From an uncultured Muribaculaceae bacterium (GTDB lineage: Bacteria > Bacteroidota > Bacteroidia > Bacteroidales > Muribaculaceae): a DNA stretch of 37,316 bases. The translations under genes and the position numbers were made by a program. Within the stretch, counting starts at the first letter, position 1. Every line of letters starts with the position of its first letter. The notes beneath the pieces were generated by a model, which had not been told where the DNA came from, made no database searches, and worked only from the letters and a program-made list of their open reading frames with translations. Where the stretch lies: contig CAJUSZ010000026.1 in the NCBI GenBank assembly GCA_910589425.1, forward strand, positions 1 to 37,316, given 5' to 3'. Positions 10,176 to 18,955 of the stretch are shown here, piece after piece.

Positions 10176-12413
10176 ATGAAGACAATCAACGCAATCACCA
10201 CACTCTCTCTTCTGAGCGCCGCGATTCCTGCCGCAGCCCAGCAACCTGAGCCGTCAGACTCCATTCAACCGGCCACATACGAGACCCTCGACGAAGTGGT
10301 AATATCGGCACGTAAGCCTGTGATTCAGGCCAATGGAGAGAAGATAAGCTACAACGTAGAGGAAGATCCGGCGGCCGATTCAAGCTCCGCACTCGAAATG
10401 TTGAGAAAAGTGCCTTCCGTAACTATAGATGGGCAGGACAACATATTTATCAACGGAAACGGCAATTTCAGGATTCAGGTAAACGGCAAGGACGACCCAT
10501 CTTTGTCCATGAATACAGGAAAAATTCTGAAAGCTATGCCTGCGTCGGCCATAGTGAGATTCGAGATAATTCAGGAGCCGGGAGCAAAATTCGATGCCGA
10601 GGGCGCGGCAGGAATACTCAACATTATCACGGCACGCAGACAATCGAACGATGGCTACGCCGGCAGCCTTTCGATAGGCGCAGGACGCACACAGCTCACA
10701 CCGTCCGCATATATCCGTGCGAAGAAAGGCAAATTCAGCGGAAACGCACATGTGGAATATGCCGGCAACCCGTTTGCAAACCAGACGAATGATTCCGATG
10801 AAAGGATAGAGTATCTGACCGACATGAACAATCATCTGTCCAGACTGTCGGCAAAACAGCAATTTGGCTTTCATTATATCGGCGGCGGGATCGACCTTGC
10901 ATTCGAACCGGACTCGCTGAATCTTATCACCGCAAACATGAATGTCAGGGGAATGGATGGTTTCATACGCAAATATGATGAGACTAACCGCATGTTCGAC
11001 TCCGAAGGAAATCTGAGATGGGGTTACGACCGAAAGGCCGACAACGGAGGACTGACCAACTTCGGTCTGTCGGCCGGAATGTCGTATCAGCATACATTCC
11101 GCCGCCGGGGACATCATATAATCCTGTCTTATCTATACAGCAGGGGCAACGACAAGCTTGATGTTACCCGACGCTTCACGGAAACGATAAATTTCCAGTC
11201 TCCGGAATATTCATATTTCTGCATGGACAATACCACCAACGAACACACGGTCCAGCTCGACTATGCACTCCCCCTCTCCGACGAACGCCATATTATCGAG
11301 ACCGGAGCCAAGACGGTGTTCCGACGCAACGACGGCAGCGGACATGAAAGCTACGGAGACTCAAAGGAAAATCTATCGGTAGACGAACCCACAGCCACAG
11401 ACATGAGGCAATTCCAGGATATAGCGGCAGCCTACGCATCATATACCGGATCGCTCGGCAAATGGAGCCTGAAAGCAGGCGTGCGCTACGAACATACCAG
11501 AATGGGTATAAATTTCAGAAAGGGCGATTACGACGATTTCACCACGCATCTGAACGATGTGGTGCCAAACGCGGCTGTATCCTACTCTTTTGCCCCGGCC
11601 CACAGCCTCCGCGCTTCTTACCAGATGAGGATAACGAGGCCATCTCTGTCGCAAGTGAATCCGGCGAGGATTCCTCTGTCGGTCAACAACGTGCAATTCG
11701 GCAACCCTGACCTCGACAGCGAACACAACAACAAGGTTACTCTGACATACTCGAATTTCGGAAGAATGATCGGGGGAAACCTCAGTCTTGAATATTCACA
11801 GACAGACAATTCTATCGAGCATTATGTATATTCCGACGGGATCACCATCTTCTCGACATCGGCAAACCTAGGTAAAAACCGGGCCACCACATTATCCGGT
11901 TTCCTCAACTGTAATTTTTCCGCCAAAACAAGACTTACCATCAACGGTAACGTCCAGTATGTGGACATAAAGGCTCCGGATCCCTCGTCAGACGGGAGCA
12001 TATCGGCCAACGGATGGACCGGATATATCGGAGGATCTTTCGACTGGACAATGCCGGCGGCCATCAGGCTTAATGCGTACGGTGGCAAATCTTTCGGCAA
12101 CATCGGGTTGTATTCCTCGTCAAACGGATGGTATTACTACGGAATCAGCCTCTCCCGCTCATTCCTGAAGAACGATGCGCTGACCGTGGCCCTGAACGCT
12201 GGTAACTTCCTTGAAAGCTCACGTTCATTCAAACACCGGCAGCATACCGCATCTACCATAACTCACTCTGAATACCGCAACCATGACTGGAACATAGGCG
12301 TCTCGTTGAGCTGGAACTTCGGATCGTTGAAAAGCCAGACCAAAAAGACTGACGCTTCAATCTCAAATGACGACCAATCGCAAGGCGGCCAGTCGAAAGG
12401 ACTCGGTTTCTGA
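10176..12413 (+). CDS. TonB-dependent-receptor-like outer-membrane beta-barrel protein (OMP_b-brl_3 type), copy 1
   Basis: 745 residues. A signal peptide covers about 1-22 (ending PAAAQQ). A plug-like domain (about 35-150) contains SALEMLRKVPSVTIDGQDN and EIIQEPGAKFDAEGAAGILNI, then a large beta-barrel runs nearly to the end. It lacks the N-terminal carboxypeptidase-regulatory-like domain that copy 2 has. The end is a hydrophilic Ser/Gln/Gly-rich tail after the last strand. It aligns along its whole length with the gene at 13229, so the two are paralogues from a duplication. It is the first gene of the operon. The substrate is unknown; there is no adjacent SusD-type lipoprotein, so glycan uptake is not indicated. 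Confidence 0.88.
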   Translation: MKTINAITTLSLLSAAIPAAAQQPEPSDSIQPATYETLDEVVISARKPVIQANGEKISYNVEEDPAADSSSALEMLRKVPSVTIDGQDNIFINGNGNFRIQVNGKDDPSLSMNTGKILKAMPASAIVRFEIIQEPGAKFDAEGAAGILNIITARRQSNDGYAGSLSIGAGRTQLTPSAYIRAKKGKFSGNAHVEYAGNPFANQTNDSDERIEYLTDMNNHLSRLSAKQQFGFHYIGGGIDLAFEPDSLNLITANMNVRGMDGFIRKYDETNRMFDSEGNLRWGYDRKADNGGLTNFGLSAGMSYQHTFRRRGHHIILSYLYSRGNDKLDVTRRFTETINFQSPEYSYFCMDNTTNEHTVQLDYALPLSDERHIIETGAKTVFRRNDGSGHESYGDSKENLSVDEPTATDMRQFQDIAAAYASYTGSLGKWSLKAGVRYEHTRMGINFRKGDYDDFTTHLNDVVPNAAVSYSFAPAHSLRASYQMRITRPSLSQVNPARIPLSVNNVQFGNPDLDSEHNNKVTLTYSNFGRMIGGNLSLEYSQTDNSIEHYVYSDGITIFSTSANLGKNRATTLSGFLNCNFSAKTRLTINGNVQYVDIKAPDPSSDGSISANGWTGYIGGSFDWTMPAAIRLNAYGGKSFGNIGLYSSSNGWYYYGISLSRSFLKNDALTVALNAGNFLESSRSFKHRQHTASTITHSEYRNHDWNIGVSLSWNFGSLKSQTKKTDASISNDDQSQGGQSKGLGF

Positions 12414-12463
12414 ACAATATGTAAACCAGACACCAAAGACATTCATCTGAAATTCCTGAAATC

Positions 12464-13156
12464 ATGACTTACAGACACATACTGATAGCGGCAGTCGCCA
12501 CATGCTTTCTCGGCACTTCATGCGGCCGGATAGTCAACTCCTGCATGCGCCGGGAAAAGCCCTCAGATTCAATAGTCAGCAAGACGGTCGAAACAGGCGA
12601 GATCAACTCCATCGCTTCCACGACAGAACTGATTGTCCACTATTCACAAGGTTCTCCCAAACCGGTGAAAATATCCGGACCGGAAAATATTGTCAAAGAA
12701 CTGGAGATCGATCTCGATAAACACAGGAATCTTAAGCTTGAGATCAGACATGGCAGCAAATTCAGTTACTCGTCGGACGAGGAAATGGTCCACGTATGGA
12801 TCACCTCTCCTGCCACGTCCAGGTTTGAAGCCGCGGCCAGCAGCCGTATATACATAGACTCGATCGCAATACCCGAAATGGAACTCAAAGCCCTCGCAGG
12901 AGCCGCAATCTTCGTGAGAGATGTCGAGACAGACATTATTGAAGTCTCGGCTCTGTCCGGAGCAATGATCTCCATCAGCGGCAAAGCGAAAAGCGCCCGC
13001 CTGAAAACACTCTCAGGCGGAACCATCAACGCCGCTGATCTGAAAGCCTCGTCGGGCAAATCATCGGCATACAGCGGAGGGGTCATAAAATGCGACATCA
13101 GAGATGCCGCTGTGGAGAGCTTTTCAGGAGGCTCCGTCAGCAACCGTGGCTCATGA
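12464..13156 (+). CDS. Head-GIN-domain (DUF2807) lipoprotein
   Basis: 230 residues with an N-terminal hydrophobic segment ending in a lipobox-like GTSC (Cys20), so probably a lipoprotein. The mature part shows the DUF2807 pattern: repeated short strands with Ser/Gly/Ala turns (ASSRIYID, ALAGAAIFV, ALSGAMISI, TLSGGTINA, AYSGGVIKC, SFSGGSVSN), suggesting a right-handed beta-helix. In Bacteroidota this family is often beside PadR and PspC genes, as here. It lies 50 bases after copy 1 of the receptor and 72 before copy 2. Its molecular role is unknown. Confidence 0.85.
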   Translation: MTYRHILIAAVATCFLGTSCGRIVNSCMRREKPSDSIVSKTVETGEINSIASTTELIVHYSQGSPKPVKISGPENIVKELEIDLDKHRNLKLEIRHGSKFSYSSDEEMVHVWITSPATSRFEAAASSRIYIDSIAIPEMELKALAGAAIFVRDVETDIIEVSALSGAMISISGKAKSARLKTLSGGTINAADLKASSGKSSAYSGGVIKCDIRDAAVESFSGGSVSNRGS

Positions 13157-13163
13157 TCGTGCT

Positions 13164-13192
13164 GTAACAAAAGATATGTAAGCCCGTCTTAT
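13164..13192 (+). promoter_or_regulatory. ECF-sigma-type promoter before receptor copy 2
   Basis: GTAAC (13164-13168), a 17-base spacer, then GTCTTAT (13186-13192), 37 bases before the start codon at 13229. The pattern is the same as at 17371-17398 before the ECF sigma gene, and resembles ECF promoters with a conserved AAC -35 and GTCT -10 core. Confidence 0.55.
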
Positions 13193-13228
13193 AGATAGTT
13201 TATCATATTTAACACATCTTCAGAAACG

Positions 13229-15691
13229 ATGAAAACTATTCTTACTTCATTGCTCGCATACGGCTGTATCGCCGCATCAGCATCCGCCACGACCTATTCC
13301 GTAAGCGGACGCATTGTGGAAGCCAACGGAGGCGAAGCATGCCCGGGCGCCACTTTCAGAATATACAATGTGACCGACACAATTAACCATATCACGATCG
13401 GGGCATGCGACACAGACGGGAAATTCTCCAGCAGACTTCCGGACAAAGGCGATTATCTGCTGAAAAGCGATTACACCGGTCTCAAGACCGCATCAATGCG
13501 CTTCTCCGTATCGGGAAAATATCCTCATGCCGAACTGGGTGTGATCTCCTTGTCATCGGATTTCACTACAATCGGCGAAGTGGTCGTAACCGCACAGCGC
13601 AAACTGGTGGAGAGCGACGGAGCGACCCTGACATACAACGTCGAGGAGGATCCGCAGGCCACCACAAGCTCAACTCTCGACATGCTCCGGCGCGTACCGA
13701 TGGTCAGCGTGGACGCCGAGGAGAATATCAAAGTCAAAGGACAGTCAAACTTCAAGATATATCTCAACGGCAAAGAAGACCCGATGCTTTCCGGCGACCC
13801 GAAGACGGTGCTGAAGTCTCTCCCGGCCTCTTCGATAAAAAAAATCGAGGTGATCACTGAACCTGGCGCGAAATATGACGCCGAAGGAACAGGCGGCATA
13901 CTGAACATCGTAACCGCCACAAAACAGAACCTTGAAGGGTATATGGCCAACTTCTCGCTGTGGCACAATGTGTCAAACACAGGAGCCAGCGCCTACGGAC
14001 GGACAAAGATAAAGAACGTTACCGCTTCTGTCAATGCCAGCTACAATGATTCCAGAATCTATCCGCCACGCCACACCTATTCTTCGGAGGTCTATGAGAA
14101 TCTGCTCTCGGAGACCGACCGCACTCAACGACAGGCGTCCAGAAGCGAATCGCAATGGAATTACACAGGAGCCGACATCAATCTCTCCTGGGAACCGGAC
14201 ACTCTCAATCTCCTCACTTTTTCTTTCAACTTCGGCAAAAGCATGAGCTGGAATGACACGCGCAACTCTTTCTCAATGACATCCGCCGACAACGAGGAGC
14301 GCTGGAGCTACATCCGCGACTGGAGCGCACACGGCAGCAATCTCGGGCTTCACGGACAATTGTCATATCAGCACACTTTCCGCCGCACGGGCCACCATAT
14401 CGTTGCCTCATATCTTTACAACAACTTCGACTACGACTATGAGTCCACTCAGGAACGCCATTCGGTGAAAGGACTGTCATTGCCTTGGCTATGGGGGCAC
14501 AACGTGAACGACAATTCGACAAACCGCCATACGATCCAGCTGGACTACACGAATCCACTCGGAACCAGACACACCATCGAGGCTGGCGCGAAGGCACAGC
14601 TTCAGCGCAGCGAGGGGAATTCCTATCCTCTTTACGGGATGACATATCCATCGATGGAAATAAACAGTACGGAACACATCAAGATGACTCAATTCCAGGA
14701 CATAGCCGCTCTTTACGTGTCATATACGGGCAACTTCGGAAATTTCTCCGGACGCGCTGGAATCCGCTGGGAATACACCCACACGGGAATCGACTACAAG
14801 GTAGCTCCCGAAGGATACTCCGACTTCACGACGGTGCTTAACGACATAATTCCGAACCTTTCCCTGACCTACCGTTTTTCCGCCGCAGCCAACATGCGCC
14901 TCGCCTACCAGATGAGGATAAACAGACCGGGAATATCGCAGCTGAACCCTTACCGCAACGAAATGACCACGAATCAGGTAAGCTACGGAAATCCGGATCT
15001 CGACAGCCAGCATTCAAACCAGATCTCCCTTACATACAGCAATTACGGCAACAGATTGTCGGGAAATGTCGGAATCAGCTATTCCCACACCAAAAACTAT
15101 ATCGAAGGCTACAACTTCATCAAAGACGGCGTCTTCAATTCCACTTTCGCCAACATCGGCCGCTACCAGTGGGCCAATCTCAACGGCTACATACAGTGGA
15201 CCATAATCACCGACATGCAACTTTCACTATATGCCGGTGTCAATTACGAAGACTACAGAGCCGATTCTCCGGAGCTGAAACTAAGCAGATCCGGATGGAG
15301 CGGGAATTTCAACGCCAATTTCAACTATACACTGCCGTTCAGAATGAGATTGTCTGCCTACGGTGGCGCCGGCACAAAATGGATCACGCTTCAGCAGCAA
15401 GGTTCGGGATGGTACTACTACGGAATGGGAATCTCGCGATCTTTCCTCAAAGAAGATGCTCTGACCGTCAATATATACACCCAGAATTTCGCCAACCCTA
15501 AACGGAATTCCACATCGACCACCGACGCTCCGGGAATGCGTGTGTCGACCAACTACCGATACGCGCAATGGAATCTCGGCATCGGACTCTCTTACCGGTT
15601 CGGCTCGCTTTCCTCCGACGTGAAACGGACGGCTGCGCAGATAGAGAGCGAATCCACAGGCACATCTTCCCCTAAGGGCGGGAGTCGATGA
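13229..15691 (+). CDS. TonB-dependent-receptor-like outer-membrane beta-barrel protein with N-terminal CarboxypepD_reg-like domain, copy 2
   Basis: 820 residues. The signal peptide is about 1-20 (AASASA). Residues about 22-110 form a carboxypeptidase-regulatory-like beta-sandwich (YSVSGRIVEANGGEACPGAT), usual at the N-terminus of Bacteroidota receptors. The plug-like part has LDMLRRVPMVSVDAEENIKV and EVITEPGAKYDAEGTGGILNI, nearly the same as in copy 1. The barrel follows and ends with YRFGSL plus a hydrophilic tail. A possible ECF promoter lies just upstream, so this gene and the padR-pspC genes after it could be expressed separately from copy 1. The ligand is unknown. Confidence 0.9.
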   Translation: MKTILTSLLAYGCIAASASATTYSVSGRIVEANGGEACPGATFRIYNVTDTINHITIGACDTDGKFSSRLPDKGDYLLKSDYTGLKTASMRFSVSGKYPHAELGVISLSSDFTTIGEVVVTAQRKLVESDGATLTYNVEEDPQATTSSTLDMLRRVPMVSVDAEENIKVKGQSNFKIYLNGKEDPMLSGDPKTVLKSLPASSIKKIEVITEPGAKYDAEGTGGILNIVTATKQNLEGYMANFSLWHNVSNTGASAYGRTKIKNVTASVNASYNDSRIYPPRHTYSSEVYENLLSETDRTQRQASRSESQWNYTGADINLSWEPDTLNLLTFSFNFGKSMSWNDTRNSFSMTSADNEERWSYIRDWSAHGSNLGLHGQLSYQHTFRRTGHHIVASYLYNNFDYDYESTQERHSVKGLSLPWLWGHNVNDNSTNRHTIQLDYTNPLGTRHTIEAGAKAQLQRSEGNSYPLYGMTYPSMEINSTEHIKMTQFQDIAALYVSYTGNFGNFSGRAGIRWEYTHTGIDYKVAPEGYSDFTTVLNDIIPNLSLTYRFSAAANMRLAYQMRINRPGISQLNPYRNEMTTNQVSYGNPDLDSQHSNQISLTYSNYGNRLSGNVGISYSHTKNYIEGYNFIKDGVFNSTFANIGRYQWANLNGYIQWTIITDMQLSLYAGVNYEDYRADSPELKLSRSGWSGNFNANFNYTLPFRMRLSAYGGAGTKWITLQQQGSGWYYYGMGISRSFLKEDALTVNIYTQNFANPKRNSTSTTDAPGMRVSTNYRYAQWNLGIGLSYRFGSLSSDVKRTAAQIESESTGTSSPKGGSR

Positions 15692-15715
15692 CACAACATG
15701 AATTGATCAGAAAAG

Positions 15716-16072
15716 ATGAACGAAACCAATGTAAACAACATCAAATCACAGATGAGAAAAGGGATGCTTGAATATTGCGTCCTGCTGCTTCTCGCCGACA
15801 GACGGGCATATCCGTCAGACATCATCGACGCTCTCAGCCAGGCGGACATGATAGTCGTGGAAGGAACGCTCTACACGTTGCTCAACCGTCTGAGGAAAGA
15901 GGGCAAGCTCTCCTACGAATGGGAGGAATCAAAACAAGGCCCCCCGAGAAAATACTATTCCATAACGACTTATGGCCACGAAGTGCTACAGACCATGAGT
16001 TCGGCATGGGATGAAATATGCAACACAGTCAATCATTTCCGCATGAGCGGCACAGAAACAAAAACTGAATAA
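15716..16072 (+). CDS. PadR-family transcriptional regulator
   Basis: 118 residues, typical of short PadR proteins. The winged-helix part starts IKSQMRKGMLEYCVLLLLADRRAYPSDI and has the family segments VEGTLYTLLNRLRKEGKLSYEW and GPPRKYYSITTYGHEVL, then a short C-terminal dimerisation helix. It probably represses its own operon; a suitable palindrome covers the -33 element upstream of receptor copy 1. It lies 24 bases after the receptor, and its stop codon overlaps the start of the PspC gene (TAATG). Confidence 0.95.
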   Translation: MNETNVNNIKSQMRKGMLEYCVLLLLADRRAYPSDIIDALSQADMIVVEGTLYTLLNRLRKEGKLSYEWEESKQGPPRKYYSITTYGHEVLQTMSSAWDEICNTVNHFRMSGTETKTE

Positions 16073-17289
16073 TGAACAAAACATTCAACATCAACATCGC
16101 CGGTTATGTCTTCACCGTCAATGAAGATGCCTACACTTTGCTGAAAGACTATCTCGACACTCTCCACACTGCTTTCTCACGGGAAGCTGACGGAGCGGAG
16201 CTGCTCGCCGACATTGAATCACGCATAGCCGAGATATTCGGAAGACAGAATGATGGCGGTGTGCGGGTGATAACTGTGGCCGATGTAGAGGCGATAATAT
16301 CCCGGATGGGGCGCCCGGAAGATCTTATGGAGACTGACGAGACCATATCAGAAACCAGTGGAAAAACTGAAAAGGAATTCCGCACAGCATCGGAGGCAAT
16401 ACCGCCCTATCCCCCTTTCCCACCGCTGAAACGACGCCTGTTCCGCAATCCTGCGAACAAGATGCTCGGAGGCGTATGTTCAGGACTGGCAGCATATCTG
16501 GGCATAGACCCGACGTGGATGCGCCTTATCGCCGTTCTGCTCGCTTTCGCATCCTTGTCCGGGGCTTGTGTGGTATATATAATACTTTGGTTAGTGGTGC
16601 CGGAAGCCCGCACCCCGATAGAAGTGATGCAGATGCAAGGGGAATCGGCCACGATGGAGAATATCGGAAGAACCGTTACCGAATCATTCCGGAGCGTACG
16701 CGATGACATAAGCCAGACCATCCACGGCAATATGCCGCAGTCGTCAGGGAAGCAATTCGCCGACGGACTCGCATCCTTCTTCGGCTTTATAGGCAAGATA
16801 CTGCTTATCTGCGGAATTGTGATCTGTTGCGCCATTTTGCTCGGCCTCGGGATAGGACTGCTCGGGTGTATCCTCGCCCTGATCATATTCCTCACCCCAT
16901 GGGGCGCGTCGCTTTGCGGAGCGAACCCAAGCTTTCCACCTTACGAAGGGACGGTGATCACAAGCCTGCTGACGGCCGTCGGCTATATCATGGTGATCGG
17001 CATACCGCTTTTCTACCTGCTGTGGCTGCTTCTAAAGGCCAATGGATCGGGAAAACAGATGGCCAAGGGGTGGAAAAGAGCCTTGATATGGACGTGGGTT
17101 ATCGGTTTTATTCTTGCCGGAGCCACTACAGGGATCCTGGTGGGAATGAAAAAAGACTTTAAAGAGGGCTTATACTCCGGCTGGGAGTCTGACAGGGAGA
17201 TCATTTACGATACGGTAAAAATACCCGCCACGGATTCCATAACGGACAGCGCGTCCGAACCAGACCAGAAAACACCATCGGAAATCTGA
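16072..17289 (+). CDS. PspC-domain inner-membrane protein
   Basis: 405 residues. The N-terminal cytoplasmic part (about 1-115) resembles the region usually found before PspC in Bacteroidota PadR-linked proteins. The PspC domain is at about 120-180 (RRLFRNPANKMLGGVCSGLAAYLGIDPTWMRLI, here described in pieces: RLFRNP, GGVCSGLAAYLG, DPTWMRL) with a transmembrane helix ending YIILWLVVPEA. Further hydrophobic helices occur near 230-280, 300-325 and 340-360. PspC proteins are envelope-stress related in other bacteria. Translational overlap with padR suggests coupled production. It is the last gene of the operon, followed by a terminator. Confidence 0.9.
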   Translation: MNKTFNINIAGYVFTVNEDAYTLLKDYLDTLHTAFSREADGAELLADIESRIAEIFGRQNDGGVRVITVADVEAIISRMGRPEDLMETDETISETSGKTEKEFRTASEAIPPYPPFPPLKRRLFRNPANKMLGGVCSGLAAYLGIDPTWMRLIAVLLAFASLSGACVVYIILWLVVPEARTPIEVMQMQGESATMENIGRTVTESFRSVRDDISQTIHGNMPQSSGKQFADGLASFFGFIGKILLICGIVICCAILLGLGIGLLGCILALIIFLTPWGASLCGANPSFPPYEGTVITSLLTAVGYIMVIGIPLFYLLWLLLKANGSGKQMAKGWKRALIWTWVIGFILAGATTGILVGMKKDFKEGLYSGWESDREIIYDTVKIPATDSITDSASEPDQKTPSEI

Positions 17290-17321
17290 AAACAGCTTTT
17301 CATTTCTCATACTTTACACCA

Positions 17322-17359
17322 GGCGGCAGAACCATAACGGTTCCGCCGCCAATTTTTTT
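17322..17359 (+). terminator. Rho-independent terminator after the PspC gene
   Basis: GGCGGCAGAACC (17322-17333) and GGTTCCGCCGCC (17339-17350) form a GC-rich stem with one mismatch and a 5-base loop, followed by seven T (17353-17359). Confidence 0.92.
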
Positions 17360-17370
17360 GTCAGCCTTAT

Positions 17371-17398
17371 GTAACGAACAAATGTTTTTCCGGTCTAT
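17371..17398 (+). promoter_or_regulatory. ECF-sigma-type promoter before the sigma gene at 17408
   Basis: GTAAC (17371-17375), a 17-base spacer and GTCTAT (17393-17398), just after the preceding terminator. The start codon is only 10 bases downstream, giving an almost leaderless mRNA. It suggests that this sigma factor activates its own gene. Confidence 0.6.
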
Positions 17399-17407
17399 GA
17401 TGCAGAG

Positions 17408-17887
17408 ATGGGAAAAGAAATGCTCACAGAATCCTTTGTCCGTCTGCGCTCGCGTCTGAGAGCCGTGGCGGCAACCGTATTGAAAAGCGACGACGATATT
17501 GCCGACGCTTTGCAGGAGAGTTTCTGCCGTCTCTATAATTCCCGTATGCCGCAATCACAGGCTGAGGCGGATGGCCGGTGTATCGTTACTGTCAGGAGAG
17601 TCAGCATAGACTCCGCCGCTAAAAGAAACCGGATGGCGGATCTCCCCGATAATTTTGAAATGGAGACTCATGCCTCAGACACTGGTCCGGAACGCGACAT
17701 CGCCGAGATTCAGGAAACCATGCTGTCGGCACTCTCCCCGCTCCAAAGGGATGTGTTCGAGCTTGTCGGGCTGAAAGACTTTGACTATGACGTAGCCGCG
17801 GAAAGACTTGGCATCTCGGAACAGGCCGCACGGACAAACATGTGCCGGGCCAGGAAAAAGCTACGGGATATGTACAGTAGGATATGA
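17408..17887 (+). CDS. ECF-type RNA polymerase sigma factor
   Basis: 159 residues. Region 2 lies in about 5-70 (DDDIADALQESFCRLYNSR) and region 4 in about 100-157 (LSALSPLQRDVFELVGLKDFDYDVAAERLGISEQAARTNMCRARKKL, given here as its key parts SPLQRDVFELV, YDVAAERLGIS and RTNMCRARKKL). Size and spacing fit a short Bacteroidota ECF sigma factor. A second Met at 17420 is an alternative start, since the first lies only 10 bases from the promoter -10. A probable anti-sigma gene starts 49 bases downstream and a secreted protein gene overlaps that one, so the three form an operon. The paired GTAAC/GTCT promoters suggest its regulon includes itself and receptor copy 2. Confidence 0.92.
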   Translation: MGKEMLTESFVRLRSRLRAVAATVLKSDDDIADALQESFCRLYNSRMPQSQAEADGRCIVTVRRVSIDSAAKRNRMADLPDNFEMETHASDTGPERDIAEIQETMLSALSPLQRDVFELVGLKDFDYDVAAERLGISEQAARTNMCRARKKLRDMYSRI

Positions 17888-17936
17888 GCCGAATACACAA
17901 TCTTGATTATCTGCACAATTGATCAAAACCGGAATA

Positions 17937-18413
17937 ATGACAAAAGATAAACTCAACATATCGGAACTTGAGACACTCGCCTCCTTATACAATTCATGCT
18001 CCATGAGCCGCGAAGATGAGAGGAATCTTATGAGGGTGCTTGCCGGATCGCCGGTATCCTCCCCTCTGCTCGATGAAACCAGAGCTTTGATGGGTCTTGA
18101 GTCTGTACGCCGCCAATCGGCCGGACGCTCACGCGGCAGAAGCAGATGGAGACAGGCGTTGGGAATAGCAGCCACTGCATGCCTTATTTCCGGAGTCGGG
18201 ATCACGGCTTTCACATCCGGCAATACGGAAAGGACCACATGCATCGCATATTCCAACGGCAAGCGCATAACCGACACACGGGAAGCGGAAAAGCGAGCGA
18301 TGGAGGAATATAATGAAAGCGTCCGTCTAATTGAGGAAATGAGAGATCTATATCGCAAGGAACTGTCTGAATCCCAAATGATAATAAACAACTGTAATCA
18401 AAACCGCTTATGA
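17937..18413 (+). CDS. Single-pass membrane protein, probable anti-sigma factor
   Basis: 158 residues from the ATG at 17937; a TTG 18 bases upstream is also in frame but less likely. The N-terminal cytoplasmic part (about 1-70) has acidic helices and an Arg/Ser-rich stretch just before a single transmembrane helix at about 74-92 (ALGIAATACLISGVGITAF). The C-terminal part (about 115-155) is a charged helix likely to form a coiled coil in the periplasm. No named anti-sigma domain is recognised and there is no zinc-binding HxxxCxxC. The role is inferred from position directly after an ECF sigma gene and from topology. Its stop overlaps the next start (ATGA). Confidence 0.65.
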   Translation: MTKDKLNISELETLASLYNSCSMSREDERNLMRVLAGSPVSSPLLDETRALMGLESVRRQSAGRSRGRSRWRQALGIAATACLISGVGITAFTSGNTERTTCIAYSNGKRITDTREAEKRAMEEYNESVRLIEEMRDLYRKELSESQMIINNCNQNRL

Positions 18414-18955
18414 AAAAAGTATTGATCCTTATAGTCGCGCTGTGTGCCTGCCTCGCCGCCGCAGCCTCCAACACCACGAAATATGCGGTTGAATCCCTAT
18501 TTGACGGACGATATAACAATCATCCGCACACAGGCGTTACCATCCTCAAAAACAACCAGAGCATTTTCAAGAAGCTGACAGTGGAGAACGACAGCAAGAT
18601 AATGCAGGAAATGGAACGTCTGATCAGACTTGACGAGGGGAAAGCCTCCAACTCCGTGGAACGCTATGAGAAAGGTGAATTCCAGCTGATTCTATCCATG
18701 CCGTCGGGCACTTCGATAGGATTCACACGAGAGGCAAACAATCAGGGCTCGCTTTTCATATCAGTACCATTACTGAAAAATACCTCTACCCGCATTGACA
18801 AAAGCCGGAAATCCACCAAGAGCCGGTCTCAATCCAAGTCCACATCAAAAAGCAGATCAGGCTCCAGATCCACCACAACAACGATAACTACATCAGGCGA
18901 TAACATCTATGTCAACGACATGACCGACGGTTCAGAGATTGTTTGGCTGGAATGA
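18410..18955 (+). CDS. Secreted protein with Ser/Arg/Lys-rich segment, unknown function
   Basis: 181 residues with a clear signal peptide (MKKVLILIVALCACLAAAAS). The folded part covers about 22-125. Residues about 126-152 are low complexity, made almost only of Ser, Lys, Arg and Thr (for example KSRSQSKSTSKSRSGSRS), followed by a short C-terminal stretch with YVNDMTDGSEIVWLE. It is translationally coupled to the probable anti-sigma gene, so it may be the signal, a target or a regulator of that system. Its last 24 bases overlap the end of a gene on the other strand. I do not recognise the family with certainty. Confidence 0.7.
   Translation: MKKVLILIVALCACLAAAASNTTKYAVESLFDGRYNNHPHTGVTILKNNQSIFKKLTVENDSKIMQEMERLIRLDEGKASNSVERYEKGEFQLILSMPSGTSIGFTREANNQGSLFISVPLLKNTSTRIDKSRKSTKSRSQSKSTSKSRSGSRSTTTTITTSGDNIYVNDMTDGSEIVWLE

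Noticed and set aside
10176..15691. Polysaccharide utilisation locus
   Set aside because: The receptors are not paired with SusD-like or glycosidase genes.
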